Shown: positions 34,120-46,183 of the stretch, one piece after another
Layout of the letters: each line of letters opens with the position of its first letter
How positions within the stretch are numbered: position 1 is the first letter of the stretch
Assembly: GCF_001704415.2 (NCBI RefSeq)
Contig: NC_030831.1
Coordinates: forward strand, 44,066,134 to 44,130,133
Source: Capra hircus
Taxonomy: Eukaryota > Chordata > Mammalia > Artiodactyla > Bovidae
Length of the DNA: 64,000 bases
Direction of reading: 5' to 3'
Notes under the pieces: model-generated
What the model was told of the DNA's origin: nothing
Databases searched by the model: none
The model's input: only the letters and a program-made list of their open reading frames with translations
Position numbers and translations under genes: made by a program

Positions 34120-34347
34120 GGGGCTTCCCAGGTGGTGCTAGTGGTAAAGAATATGCCTGCCGATGCAGGAGACTTAAGAGGTATGGATTCAATTCCTGAA
34201 TCAGGAAAATCCCCTGGAGGAGGACATGGCAACTCACTCCAATATTCTTGCCTGGAGAACCCCGATGGACAGAGGAGCCTGGCGGGCTACGGTCTGCAGG
34301 GTCACAAAGAGACAAAACTGAAGCAACTTAGCACACACTATTGCATG
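34120..34347 (+). mobile_element. Bov-tA SINE
   Basis: Full-length sense copy (GGGGCTTCCCAGGTGGTGC to CTTAGCACACAC). The TSD TGAATTCT lies at 34112-34119 and 34348-34355. Confidence 0.9.
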
Positions 34348-34355
34348 TGAATTCT

Positions 34356-35904
34356 AATTGTTAGCTCTATTTTTTAAAAAATCCTATTTGCTTGTGATAG
34401 TATGCATTTTCCCATCATTTTAATTTTTATGTTTCTATACTCTATTTTAGATAGGTCTTTTGATATATCAGAGAATTGTTTTCTTTTATAATTATTGGAT
34501 AAATTTTGTTAGCAACTATTAGTATAATCATACCTTTTATTTTTATTCATTAATTATATTGGTAACCTTCTGGACACAAGCTGACTGTTATAATCCTGGA
34601 ATACATCCTTTTTGTGAAATGCATTATTCTGGGATATCAGTCTGGATTCTAATTGTTCATTTTTAGTTGGAATTTTACATATATATCCCTAAATAAGATT
34701 GATCTATACAATTCTTTTTTATATATTATGTTTATTAAGGTTCAGGATCCCACTCATAGTGTGGGATAATTTATAGAGTATTAGAATTTCCTGTTCTTCA
34801 ATTGTTAGATAGAATTCAGCTGTGAAACTCTGGTTCTAGAATAACTTTCAGGTAGTTTTAACCTTTCTTTTTCTTGTTTTTTTTTTTTTTTTTTTTTTTT
34901 TTAGTTTATGTCTCATTAGGTTTCATCTTTAAATTTTATTTTTATCTTTATGCTGTCTTTTGATTTATATATTGTACTCTTTCAAAAATTTTAGCATGAA
35001 TTTATTGAACTCTAAAATTATAAATTTAAATTTTTTCATGTTTTCTATCAGTTATGACAAATTTTACATGTATTTTGAGGTGTCTGAAATACACATTCTC
35101 CCATTAGGCTCACTTAACCCAATCAAGTCATCCCAATTAATGTCAGTTAATTGTGAATCAAATTCCCTTTTACCTGTGATTAGTTTATACTTGGGCATAT
35201 GATCAAATTCTTGGTAATGATATGTGAATATATATCCACTAGGGGATTTTAGGCAGGGTTTATTTGTTCTTATAAAGAGACATTTTACACGAAATAGTCT
35301 CTTCACTCAAACGGATATTAGCACATTTTAATATCATACCTGGAAATGAAGCAGCCCTCTTGCAAATGTGAGGAAAAAAGAGTGAGAATAAATCCACCAA
35401 ACCAAGAATGGCATGGCAGATCAATTGGAAGAAATACAGTGTCCTGGAGATGTACTTGAGCCGTTAAAGAATCCCTTGAAACATCCCACTTCAGGATTCC
35501 TTGTTAAAACTGTTGCAGTTCCCAACTCATTCCTTGTCATAGGAGATTATTATAAAAGCAATTTGACTCTGTGGTCTCTGGTACTTTTATCAAAATAATC
35601 CTACCCACTGTAGAAGTGCTTATTCGCCTTTTCTCCATTTCTTAGACTGTAATTTTACTTTTGACTTTTCTTTAGTCCTAAGAATTATGCAGGCAGACAA
35701 AGCTTAGTTAAGAAATTAATATATGAAAGATTTTTATATTAAAATTACATTAGATTATGATTAGATATTTTAGGCTATATTTTTAAAAAATATTTTAAGA
35801 TTATGCACAGGAGATGAATGATTACTGTAAACATGCCCTGAAAAGTATCTTTTCTCTTCTTAAAGGATGCCATAATATGCATATTATATATCTGTATACC
35901 TACA
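34356..35904. other. AT-rich, probable very old L1 traces
   Basis: 34780-34850 (TTAGATAGAATTCAGCTGTG, then CTGGTTCTAGAA) resembles antisense L1 reverse transcriptase. The rest to 35904 shows nothing I can place. A T26 run lies at 34877-34902. Confidence 0.4.
34877..34902. repeat. T26 homopolymer
   Basis: Uninterrupted run of 26 T, possibly the poly-A tail of a minus-strand insertion whose body I cannot identify. Confidence 0.9.
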
Positions 35905-36652
35905 CACCATCCTTATGGCAGAAAGTGAAGAAGAACTAGAGAGCCTCTTGATGAAAGTGAAAGAGGAGAGTTATAAAGTTGGCTTAAAACTCAACATTCG
36001 GGAAACTAAGATCATGGCATCCAGTCCCATCACTTCATGGCAGATAGATGGGGAAACAGTGGAAACAGTGGCTGACTTAATTTTTCTGGGCTCCAAAATC
36101 ACTATAGATGGCGAAGGCAGCAATGAAATTAAAAGAGGCTTACTCCTTGGAAGAAAAGTTATGACCAACCTAGACAGCATATGAAAAAGCAGAGACATTA
36201 CTTTGCCAACAAAGGTCCATCTAGTCAAGGCTATGGTTTTTCCAGTGGTCATGTATGGATTTGAGAGTTGGACTATAAAGAAAGCCGAGCGCCGAAGAAT
36301 TGATCCTTTTGAACTGTGTTGATGGAGAAGACTCTTGAGACTGCAAGGAAAATCCAACCAGTCCATCCTAAAGGAGATCAGTCCTGGGTGTTCATGTTGA
36401 GGCTGAAACTCTAATACTTTGGCCACCTCATGCGAAGAGCTGACTCATTTGAAAAGACCCTGATGCTGGGAAAGATTGAAGGCAGGAGGAGAAGGGGACA
36501 GTGGAGAATGAGATGGTTGGATGGCATCATTGACTCAATGGACATAGATTTGGGTGGACTCCAGGAGTTGGTGATGGACAGGGAGGCCTGGCATATTGTG
36601 GTTCATGGTGTCGTAAAGATTTGGACACGACTGAGCGATGGAACTGAACTGA
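35905..36652 (+). mobile_element. BovB 3' fragment
   Basis: Starts just after the YADD motif (ATGGCAGAAAGTGAAGAAG) and runs to the terminal GATGGAACTGAACTGA. The 89-codon frame at 35915-36184 is preserved. A deletion near 36335-36345 and stops follow. Confidence 0.9.
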
Positions 36653-36659
36653 TACCCAC

Positions 36660-37330
36660 ACATATTTGTTTATGTATTTATTGATTGCATTATTCTATGC
36701 CTCTATGCCCTCACTTATTTCTTGTCTATTATATCTGTGCAATTCTTGAGTGTGGTGTAACAAAATCTCCCATAATTGTATTTTCATCCAAGTCAATGTG
36801 CATTTATAATATTTTGCATTATATATTTAGCTGCTATCTTACTGGTGCATTGACTTTATGTCTTTTATATCTTCATAAATTGTTCCTTTTATAGTTCTGT
36901 AATGTCCTTCAGTATCTTCTTCAGTGCTTTTAACCTTCAGTCTCACTTTCTCTGGTATAAGTCAAATACTCCTGCTTTGTTTTGTTTGGACTTGTCTAAT
37001 ATCTTTTTTCCCATCCTTTGTTTTAAACTTTTTTATTGCTCCACTTAAAGTGTCATTGCAAGCAATATATAATCAAATGTTTACATTCTATTCAATCTAG
37101 AAGTTCTGTCTACTTGCAGGTAATATGAAAACTGATACCACACTATTTAATGTCTACCATTTAATTTACTTTGCTATGTCCTCATTTATTTTTCCCCATT
37201 TTAGCTTATTTATTTACTATTCAGCCTACTCTTCCTTGTTAAGTAAGAAATTTGACCAATTTTTTTGACACTCCTTTCCTGTGGTTGCTTTCCTCACTTT
37301 CCTTACACTACTAATCATTTACATTAATCT
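36660..37330 (-). mobile_element. Old L1 endonuclease-region fragment
   Basis: CTCTGGTATAAGTCAAATACTCC, followed by TGCTTTG and TTTTTTCCCATCC, is the antisense of L1 ORF2 N-terminal sequence (compare 44400-44475 in the full-length L1). Divergence is high. Confidence 0.6.
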
Positions 37331-37906
37331 ATTATCATATACAACAAAAGACTTTTATTTTTATCTATCATAACTCTCGTCCCCTACACTGAAGTTTCAG
37401 TTCAGTTCAGTCAGTCAGTTGTCCGACTCTTCATGACCCCATGGACCACAGCACACCAGGCCTTTCTTTCCATCACCAACTCCCGGAGTTTACTCAAACT
37501 CATCTCCATTGAGTGGGTGATACCATCCAACCATCTCATCCTCTGTCGTCCTCTTCTCCTCCTGCCCTCAATCTTTCCCAGCATCAGGGTCTTTTCCAGT
37601 GAGTCAGCTCTTCACGTAAGGTGGCCAAAGTATTGGAGTTTCAGCTTCAACATCAGTCCTCCAATGAACACTTAGGACTGATCTCCTTTAGGATGGACTG
37701 GCTGGATTTCCTTGCAGTCCAAGGGACTCTCATGAATCTTCTCCAACACCACAGTTCAAAAGCATCAATTCTTCGACACTCAGCTTTCTTTATAGTCCAA
37801 CTGTCACATCCATATATGACTACTGAAAAAACAATAGCCTTGACAAGACAGACCTTTGTTGGCAAAGTAATATCTCTGCTTTTTAAGATGCTGTCTAGGT
37901 AAGTCA

Positions 37907-38269
37907 AGGACTTTCCTGGTGGCTCAGATGGTAAGGAAGGTGGCTCAGATGGAGAAGGAAATGGCAACCCACTCCAGTGTTCTTGCCTGGAGAATCCCAG
38001 GGATGAGGGAATCTAGTGGGCTTCCGTCTATGGGGTCGCACAGAGTCGGACAAGACTGAAGCGAGTTAGCAGTAGCAGCAGATGGTAAAGTGTCTGCCTA
38101 CAATGTGGGAGACCCAGGTTCAGTCCCTGGGTCAGGAAGATCTCTTGCAGAAGGAAATGGCAACACACTACAGTATTCTTGCCTGGAAAATCCCATGGAT
38201 GGAGGAGCCTGGTAGGCTACAGTCCATGGGTTCACAAGAGTCGGACATGACTGAGTGACTTTACTTTCA
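37907..38269 (+). mobile_element. Bov-tA SINE itself interrupted by a BovA monomer
   Basis: Bov-tA head at 37907-37952 and remainder at 38079-38269. The outer TSD is CTAGGTAAGTCA (37895-37906) and CTAGGTCGGTCA (38270-38281), two mismatches in 12. A 14 bp segment, GGTGGCTCAGATGG, is locally duplicated at 37918-37931 and 37939-37952. Confidence 0.88.
37953..38078 (+). mobile_element. BovA2 second monomer inside Bov-tA
   Basis: One BovA monomer, AGAAGGAAATGGCAACCC to GCGAGTTAGCAGTAGCAG. CAGATGG flanks it at 37946-37952 and 38079-38085. It corresponds to the 3' half of BovA2, so it is 5'-truncated. Confidence 0.82.
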
Positions 38270-39081
38270 CTAGGTCGGTCATAACTTTCCTTCCAAGGAG
38301 TAAAGTCTTTTAATTTCATGGCTGCAATCACCATCTGCAGTGATTTTGGAGCCCCTCCAATATAAAGTCTGACACTGTTTCCATTGTTTCCCCGTCTATG
38401 TGCCATGAAGTGATGAGACCAGAGGCCATGATCTTCGTTTTCTGAATGTTGAGTTTTAAGCCAGCTTTTTCACTCTCCTCTTTCACTTTCATCAAGAGGC
38501 TCTTTAGTTCTTCTTCACTTTCTGCCATAAGGGTGGTGTCATCTGCATATCTGAGGTTATTGATATTTCTCCTGGCAATCTTGATTCCAGCTTGTGCTTC
38601 ATCCAGCCTAGCGTTTCTCATGATCTACTCTGCGTATAAGTTAAAGAAGCACAGTTACAATATATAGCCTTGATGTACTCCTTTTCCTATTTGGAACCAG
38701 TCTGTTGTTCCATGTCCAGTTCTAACTGTTGCTTCCTGACCTGCATACAGATTTCTCAAGAGGCAGGTCAGGTGGTCTGGTATTCCCATCTCTTGAAGAA
38801 TTTTCCACAGTTTATTGTGATCCACACAGTCAAAGGCTTTGGCATAGTCAATAAAACAAAAATAGTTGTTCTTCTGGAACTCTCTTGCTTTATCGATGAT
38901 CCAGTGGATGTTGGCAATTTGATCTCTGGTTCCTCTGCCTTTTTTAAAACCAGCTTGAACATCTGGAAGTTCACAGCTCATGTATTGCTGAAACCTGGCT
39001 TGGAGAATTTTGAGCATTACTTTATTAGTGTGTGAGATGAGTGCAATTGTGAGGTAGTTTGAGCATTCTTTGGCATTGCTC

Positions 39082-39449
39082 AAAACTCATAAGTTTAGAA
39101 TTCTTTTATCCCCCACCCTTTTCTTGGTATTTTACAACTCCTGGGTTTTGTTGAAATATTTCAGTATATTTTTATAGTTATTTTATTATTATTTTTCTCT
39201 TTGCAGTGTGTCATTTCTATTTCACAAATCCATATTCACTAATTATATATAGTTAATATCTCACCACCAGTATAATCTACCTATTGTACTTGTTCTGTAG
39301 GTATTGGCATCTTGAAAAATATCCCATGACTAGACAGGATAAGACTTCAAATGTTAACTTATTTTGTTCAAGATTAACTGATGTGAGAACAAAGTCCTAA
39401 ATTCATTATCTAATTTAAAATAAATACTGAGATTCTGCTTGTGGTAGTC
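39082..39449. other. No feature recognised
   Basis: AT-rich spacer. I see nothing in it. Confidence 0.5.
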
Positions 39450-39903
39450 ATAATAATCTCTCTTCTCCCAGTATCCACATCCTAACTGCCAGAACCTGTG
39501 ACCATGGTATTTAACAGAGGGAACTTGAACTTGTAGATGAAATTAAGTTTACTAATCAGCTGACTTTAAAATTGGGAGATTATTTTGGATTATCCATATT
39601 CACAAAATGTCATCACAAGAATCTTTAAGAGCAGAACAGTGAAGTAGAAGAGAAAGCCAGGATGATGTTGTATGAGAAAATCCTACCATGTTGATTTCGA
39701 AGGTGGAGAAAAGGGGCAAAGATTCTCTAGAAGCTAGAAAAGGCAAAGAAATATATTCTCCTCAGCCCTGCTTATATCTTGATTTAAGTCTAATGAGATC
39801 TATGTTGTATATCTGACCTCCAGAAATGTAAGATAATAGTTATGCTGTTTAAAGCCACTATGGTTTCAATTATTTGTTATAGCAGTAGCAAAAATCTAAT
39901 GCA
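39450..39903 (+). mobile_element. Ancient mammalian LTR-like repeat (MaLR/ERVL type, family uncertain)
   Basis: Key blocks in order are CCAGAACCTGTGACCATGG, GGGAGATTATTTTGGATTATC, TCTAGAAGCTAGAAAAGGC, CTGACCTCCAGAAATGTAAG and TTTAAAGCCACTATGG. The same order appears reversed at 63432-63870, so two copies of one old family lie in this window. Confidence 0.55.
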
Positions 39904-40490
39904 CTGCTCATTTAGAAGTTATCATGCAACTTTATTTTCTGTGTAAATCAAAGTCTAGCACTATGCCTGTTCATTGTAGATAATCAATGACTATATTCCA
40001 TCTTGAGCTACATAGGAGAAGAGAGATATCAATATTTTCATCTTTAAAATCTAGACTGCCAACATTGCTTATGGATAGTCTTTATTAAATTGTATCCAAA
40101 TCTATACTTTCTTTTCTTTCTATTCTCTTCCCCTTGCAACTCTATTTTGGAATAAGTCTGATTTCCTCTGTCTTTTCTGTTGGGAATACACTTAGACAAT
40201 TACAATATAGTGAAGTTAAGGAAATAATAACCAACAAATAATATCATCTAGCATTTTTAAACATTGGCTATGTCTGAGGATTTTTTAGTTAATTAATTCA
40301 TGTAGCCTCTCTCCAAATGGTTTAGTGTTTAATCTCCTCAGATTTTCTGACTCACTTGGCTCCTCCATTAGTTCACCCATTTGTTTCATGTACCTTAAAT
40401 ACTGATTTTGTGGCAGGCACTGTCCCTAATTTGGAAAGCACAGCACCTAACACAGTGTTTAGTACCCAGTTCCTACCCCGTCCTATATTG
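39904..40490. other. No feature recognised
   Basis: About 590 bp of single-copy, AT-rich sequence forming the left flank of the full-length L1. Confidence 0.5.
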
Positions 40491-40505
40491 CCAAACTCAT
40501 TTCTT
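40491..40505 (+). repeat. L1 target-site duplication, left
   Basis: CCAAACTCATTTCTT, identical to 48246-48260. Confidence 0.97.
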
Positions 40506-40822
40506 TTCTTTTTTTTTTTTAGTTTTTTATTTTTTAAATTTTAAAATCTTTAATTCTTACATGCATTCCCAAACATGAACCCCCCTCCCACTTCCCTCCC
40601 CATAACATCTCTCTGGGTCATCCCCATGCACCAGCCCGAAGCATGCTGTATCCTGCGTCAGACATAGACTGGCGATTCAATTCTTACATGATAGTATACA
40701 TGTTAGAATGCCATTCTCCCAAATTATCCCACTTTCTCCCTCTCCCTCTGAGTCCAAAAGTCCGTTATACACATTTCTGTCTTTTTTCCTGTCTTGCATA
40801 CAGGGTCGTCATTGCCATCTTC
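40506..40822 (-). other. L1 3' UTR and poly-A tail
   Basis: It contains the CCCACTTCCCTCCCC block (G-rich on the element strand, a usual feature of L1 3' UTRs), the polyadenylation signal at 40526-40531 and an A-rich tail with a few interruptions (40506-40520). Confidence 0.9.
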
Positions 40823-43800
40823 CTAAATTCCGTATATATGTGTTAGTATACTGTATTGGTGTTTTTCTTTCTGGCTTACTTCACTCTGTATAATCGGCTC
40901 CAGTTTCATCCATCTCATTAGAACTGATTCAAATGTATTCTTTTTAACGGCTGAGTAATACTCCATTGTGTATATGTACCACAGCTTTCTTATCCATTCA
41001 TCTGCTGATGGACATCTAGGTTGTTTCCATGTCCTGGCTATTATAAACAGTGCTGCGATGAACATTGGGGTAACATGTGTCTCTTTCAATTCTGGTTTCC
41101 TCGGTGTGTATGCCCAGCATTGGGATTGCTGGGTCATAAGGGAGTTCTATTTGCAATTTTTTAAGGAATCTCCACACTGTTCTCCATAGTGGCTGTACTA
41201 GTTTGCATTCCCACCAACAGTGTAGGAGGGTTCCCTTTTCTCCACACCCTCTCCAGCATTTATTGCTTGCAGATTTTTGGATCGCAGCCATTCTGACTGG
41301 TGTGAAGTGGTACCTCATTGTGGTTTTGATTTTCATTTCTCTGATAATGAGTGATGTTGAGCATCTTTTCATGTGTTTGTTAGCCATCCATATGTCTTCT
41401 TTGGAGAAATGTCTATTTAGTTCTTTGGCCCATTTTTTGATTGGGTCATTTATTTTTCTGGAATTGAGCTGCATAAGTTGCTTGTATATTTTTGAGATTA
41501 GTTGTTTGTCAGTTGCTTCATTTGCTATTATTTTCTCCCATTCCGAAGGCTGTCTTTTCACCTTGCTTATATTTTCCTTTGTTGTGCTGAAGCTTTTAAT
41601 TTTAATTAGATCCCATTTGTTTATTTTTGCTTTTATTTCCAGAATTCTGGGAGGTGGATCATAGAGGATCCTGCTGTGATTTATGTCGGAGAGTGTTTTG
41701 CCTATGTTCTCCTCTAGGAGTTTTATAGTTTCTGATCTTACATTTAGATCTTTAATCCATTTTGAGTTTATTTTTGTGTGCGGTGTTAGAAAGTGATCTA
41801 GTTTCATTCTTTTACAAGTGGTTGACCAGTTTTCCCAGCACCACTTGTTAAAGAGATTGTCTTTACTCCATTGTATATTCTTGCCTCCTTTGTCAAAGAT
41901 AAGGTGTCCATATGTGTGTGGATTTATCTCTGGGCTTTCTATTTTGTTCCATTGATCTATATGTCTGTCTTTGTGCCAGTACCATACTGTTTTGATGACT
42001 GTGGCTTTGTAGTAGAGCCTGAAGTCAGGCAAGTTGATTCCTCCAGTTCCTTTCTTCTTTCTCAAGATTGCTTTGGCTATTCGAGGTTTTTTGTATTTCC
42101 ATACAAATCTTGAAATTATTTGTTCTAGTTCTGTGAAAAATGTGGCTGGTAGCTTGATAGGGATTGCATAGAATTTGTAAATTGCTTTGGGTAGTGTACT
42201 CATTTTCACTGTATTGATTCTTCCAATCCATGAACATGGTATATTTCTCCATCTATTAATGTCCTCTTTGATTTCTTTCATCAGTGTTTTATAGTTTTCT
42301 ATATATAGGTCTTTAGTTTCTTTAGGTAGATATATTCCTAAGTATTTTATTCTTTTCGTTGCAATGGTGAATGGAATTGTTTCCTTAATTTCTTTTTCTA
42401 CTTTCTCATTATTTGTGTATAGGAATGCAAGGGATTTCTGTGTGTTGATTTTATATCCTGCAACTTTACTATATTCATTGATTAGCTCTAGTAATTTTCT
42501 GGTGGAGTCTTTAGGGTTTTCCATGTAGAGGATCATGTCATCTGCAAACAGTGAGAGTTTTACTTCTTCTTTTCCAATTTGGATTCCTTTTATTTCTTTT
42601 TCTGCTCTGATTGCTGTGGCCAAAACGTCCAGAACTATGTTGAATAGTAGCGGTGAAAGTGGACACCCTTGTCTTGTTCCTGACTTTAGGGGAAATGCTT
42701 TCAATTTTTCACCATTGAGGATAATGTTTGCTGTGGGTTTGTCATATATAGCTTTTATTATGTTGAGGTATGTTCCTTCTATTCCTGCTTTCTGGAGAGT
42801 TTTTATCATAAATGGATGTTGAATTTTGTCAAAGGCCTTCTCTGCATCTATTGAGATAATCATATGGTTTTTATTTTTCAATTTGTTAATGTGGTGAATT
42901 ACATTGATTGATTTGCAGATATTGAAGAATCCTTGCATCCCTGGGATAAAGCCCACTTGGTCATGGTGTATGATCTTTTTAACGTGTTGTTGGATTCTGA
43001 TTGCTAGAATTTTGTTGAGGATTTTTGCATCTATGTTCATCAGTGATATTGGCCTGTAGTTTTCTTTTTTTGTGACATCTTTGTCAGGTTTTGGTATTAG
43101 GGTGATGGTGGCCTCATAGAATGAGTTTGGAAGTTTACCTTCCTCTGCAATTTTCTGGAAGAGTTTGAGGAGGATAGGTGTTAGCTCTTCTCGAAATTTT
43201 TGGTAGAATTCAGCTGTGAAGCCGTCTGGACCTGGGCTTTTGTTTGCTGGAAGATTTCTGATTACAGTTTCAATTTCCGTGCTTGTGATGGGTCTGTTAA
43301 GATTTTCTATTTCTTCCTGGTTCAGTTTTGGAAAATTGTACTTTTCTAAGAATTTGTCCATTTCTTCCACATTGTCCATTTTATTGGCATACAACTGCTG
43401 ATAGTAGTCTCTTATGATTCTTTGTATTTCTGTGTTGTCTGTTGTGATCTCTCCATTTTCATTTCTAATTTTATTGATTTGATTTTTCTCTTTTTGCTTC
43501 TTGATGAGTCTGGCTAATGGTTTGTCAATTTTATTTATCCTTTCAAAGAACCAGCTTTTGGCTTTGTTGATTTTTGCTATGGTCTCTTTTGTTTCTTTTG
43601 CATTTATTTCTGCCCTAATTTTTAAGATTTCTTTCCTTCTACTAACTCTGGGGTTCTCCAATTCTTCCTTTTCTAGTTGCTTTAGTTGTAGAGCTAGGTT
43701 ATTTATTTGACTTTATTCTTGTTTCTTGAGGTATGCCTGTATTGCTATGAACTTTCCTCTTAGCACTGCTTTTATAGTGTCCCACAGGTTTTGGGTTGTT

Positions 43801-44642
43801 GTGTTTTCATTTTCATTCGTTTCTATGCATATTTTGATTTCTTTTTTGATTTCTTCTGTGATTTGTTGGTTATTCAGAAGTGTGTTGTTCAACCTCCATA
43901 TGTTGGAATTTTTAATAGTTTTTCTCCTGTAATTGAGATCTAATCTTAATGCATTATGGTCAGAAAAGATGCTTGGAATGATTTTGATTTTTTTGAATTT
44001 ATCAAGTTTAGATTTATGGCCCAGGATGTGATCTATCCTGGAGAAGGTTCCATGAGCACTTGAAAAAAAGGTGAAATTCATTGTTTTGGGGTGAAATGTC
44101 CTATAGATATCAATTAGGTCTAACTGATCTAATGTATCATTTAAAGTTTGCGTTTCTTTGTTAATTTTCTGTTTAGTTGATCTGTCCATAGGTGTGAGTG
44201 GGGTATTAAAATCTCCCACTATTATTGTGTTATTGTTGATTTCCCCTTTCATACTTGTTAGCATTTGTCTTACATATTGCGGTGCTCCTATATTGGGTGC
44301 ATATATATTTATAATTGTTATATCTTCTTCTTGGATTGTTCCTTTGATCATTATGTAGTGGCCTTCTTTGTCTCTTTTCACAGCCTTTGTTTTAAAGTCT
44401 ATTTTATCAGATATGAGTATTGCCACTCCTGCTTTCTTTTGGTCTCTATTTGCGTGGTATATCTTTTTCCAGCCCTTCACTTTCAGTCTGTATGTGTCCC
44501 TTGTTTTGAGGTGGGTCTCTTGTAAGCAGCATATAGAGGGGTCTTGTTTTTGTATCCATTCGGCCAGTCTTTGTCTTTTGGTTGGGGCGTTCAACCCATT
44601 TACGGTTAAGGTAATTATTGATAAGTATGATCCCGTTACCAT
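40823..44642 (-). pseudogene. ORF2: L1 ORF2 (endonuclease and reverse transcriptase), two lesions
   Basis: ORF2 protein nicks the target and copies L1 RNA there. It starts at MVTGS (44642), the usual L1 start. Endonuclease residues are all visible by codon: N15, E42, D144 and N146 (GDFN), D204, and D228-H229 (SDH). The reverse transcriptase catalytic FADD is at about codons 699-702. The C-terminal cysteine motif CWRGCGEKGTLLHCWWEC is at about 1129-1146. Lesion 1 is codon 310, TAA at 43715-43713; the same frame continues open beyond it to 41016. Lesion 2 is one extra A in the plus-strand text GGGGTAACATG at 41072-41073, where the related copy at 8836-8843 reads GGGGTACATG. It shifts the frame at about codon 1190, and the C-terminus ending THIYGI lies in the next frame to 40823. 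Without lesions the length would be about 1272 residues, normal for L1. Confidence 0.95.
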
Positions 44643-44693
44643 TTACTTTATTGTTTTGGGTTCGGGTTTATACACCCTTTTCGTGTTTCCTGT

Positions 44694-45620
44694 CTAGAGA
44701 ATATCCTTTAGAATTTGTTGGAGAGCTGGTTTGGTGGTGCTGAATTCTCTCAGCTTTTGCTTGTCTGTAAAGCTTTTGATTTCTCCTTCGTATTTGAATG
44801 AGATCCTTGCTGGGTACAGTAATCTGGGCTGTAGGTTATTGTCTTTCATCACTTTAAGTATGTCTTGCCATTCCCTCCTGGCCTGAAGAGTTTCTATCGA
44901 AAGATCAGCTGTTATCCTAATGGGAATCCCCTTGTGGGTTATTTGTTGTTTTTCCCTTGCTGCTTTTAATATTTGTTCTTTGTGTTTGATCTTTGTTAAT
45001 TTGATTAATATGTGTCTTGGGGTATTTCGCCTTGGGTTTATCCTATTTGGAACTCTCTGTGTTTCTTGGACTTGGGTGATTATTTCCTTCCCCATTTTAG
45101 GGAAGTTTTCAACTATTATCTCCTCAAGGATTTTCTCATGATCTTTCTTTCTGTCTTCTTCTTCTGGGACTCCTATAATTCGAATGTTGGAGTGTTTCAT
45201 ATTGTCCTGGAGGTCTCTGAGATTGTCCTCATTTCTTTTAATTCGTTTTTCTTGTTTCCTCTCTGATTCATTTATTTCTACCATTCTATCTTCTATTTCA
45301 CTAATCCTATCTTCTGCCTCCTTTATTCTACTATTTGTTGCCTCCAGAGTGTTTCTGATCTCATTTATTGCATTATTCATTATATTTTGACTCTTTTTTA
45401 TTTCTTCTAGGTCCTTGTTAAGCCTTTCTTGCATCTTCTCAATCCTTGTCTCTAGGCTATTTATCTGTGATTCCATTTTGATTTCAAGATTTTGGATCAT
45501 TTTCACTATCAATATTCGGAATTCCTTCTCCAGTAGATTCCCTACTTCTTCCTCTTTTGTTTGGTTTGGTGGGCAACTCTCCTGTTCCTTTACCTGCTGA
45601 GTATTCCTCTGTCTCTTCAT
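44694..45620 (-). CDS. ORF1: L1 ORF1 RNA-binding chaperone, intact
   Basis: A 308-residue frame with an ATG start (MKRQRNTQQVKEQE) and no internal stop. ORF1 protein forms a trimer through a coiled coil, coats L1 RNA in cis and is needed for retrotransposition of L1 itself. Visible domains are a basic N-terminus (1-20), a long charged heptad region consistent with the coiled coil (about 45-140), an RRM (about 145-240, with NIRIIGVPE at 145-153 and RHILIKL at 202-208) and a C-terminal domain (241-308, with ARISFKYEGE at 271-280). It stops 51 bases before ORF2, the usual L1 spacing. The length is normal for a bovid ORF1. Expression would depend on the L1 5' UTR promoter upstream. Whether the protein is active cannot be told from sequence alone. 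Confidence 0.93.
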   Translation of the reverse strand: MKRQRNTQQVKEQESCPPNQTKEEEVGNLLEKEFRILIVKMIQNLEIKMESQINSLETRIEKMQERLNKDLEEIKKSQNIMNNAINEIRNTLEATNSRIKEAEDRISEIEDRMVEINESERKQEKRIKRNEDNLRDLQDNMKHSNIRIIGVPEEEDRKKDHEKILEEIIVENFPKMGKEIITQVQETQRVPNRINPRRNTPRHILIKLTKIKHKEQILKAAREKQQITHKGIPIRITADLSIETLQARREWQDILKVMKDNNLQPRLLYPARISFKYEGEIKSFTDKQKLREFSTTKPALQQILKDIL

Positions 45621-46183
45621 CTTGGTTATATTGCTGCGTTTGGGGTGGCCTTTTTATATTCTGGTAATTTGTGGAGTTCTCTTTATTATGGAGCTTCCTC
45701 ACTTTGGGTGGGGTTCTATCAGTGGCTTGTCAAGGTTTCCTGGTTAGGGAGGCTTGTGTTGGAGTTTTGGGGGGTGGAGCTGGGTTTCTTCTCTCTGGAG
45801 TGCAGTGGAGTGACCAGTAATGGGTTATGAGACATCAAAGGTTTTGGGATAATTTTGAGCTGCCTGTATATTGAAGCTCAGGGGAGTGTTCCTGTGTTGC
45901 TGAAGAATTTGCATGGTATGTCTTGTTTTGGAACTTGTTGGCCCTCGGGTGGAGCTTGGTTTCAGTGTAGGAATGAAGGCATTTGATGAGCTCCTATTGC
46001 TTGATGTTCCCTGAATTTAAGAGTTCTATAATGTGTTCAGGCTTTGGATTTAAGCCTCCTGCTTCTGGTCTTCAGTTTTATTTTTACAGTAGCCTCTAGA
46101 CTTCTCCATCTATACAGCACCGATGATAAAACATCTAGGTTAAAGATGAAAAGTTTCTCCTCATTGAGGGACACTCAGAGAGG

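Larger units (their letters stand above)
37392..39081 (-). pseudogene. BovB, minus strand, hosting nested SINEs
   Basis: Antisense BovB occupies 37392-37906 and 38282-39081. The minus frame 38655-39083 (142 codons) covers the reverse transcriptase from the NAKECSNYLTIALISHT region through GHGTTDWFQIGKGVHQGY. The frame 38328-38621 carries RYADDTTLMAE, so the catalytic YADD codons survive at about 38530-38541. Frames are separated by stops and by the SINE. The 5' end stops abruptly at GGCATTGC (about 39080), within the reverse transcriptase N-terminal region. Confidence 0.88.

Noticed and set aside
44158..45830. Many hydrophobic plus-strand frames that look like membrane proteins
   Set aside because: They are antisense shadows of L1 ORF1 and ORF2. 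The A-rich coding strand gives T-rich codons (Phe, Leu, Ile) on the other strand.
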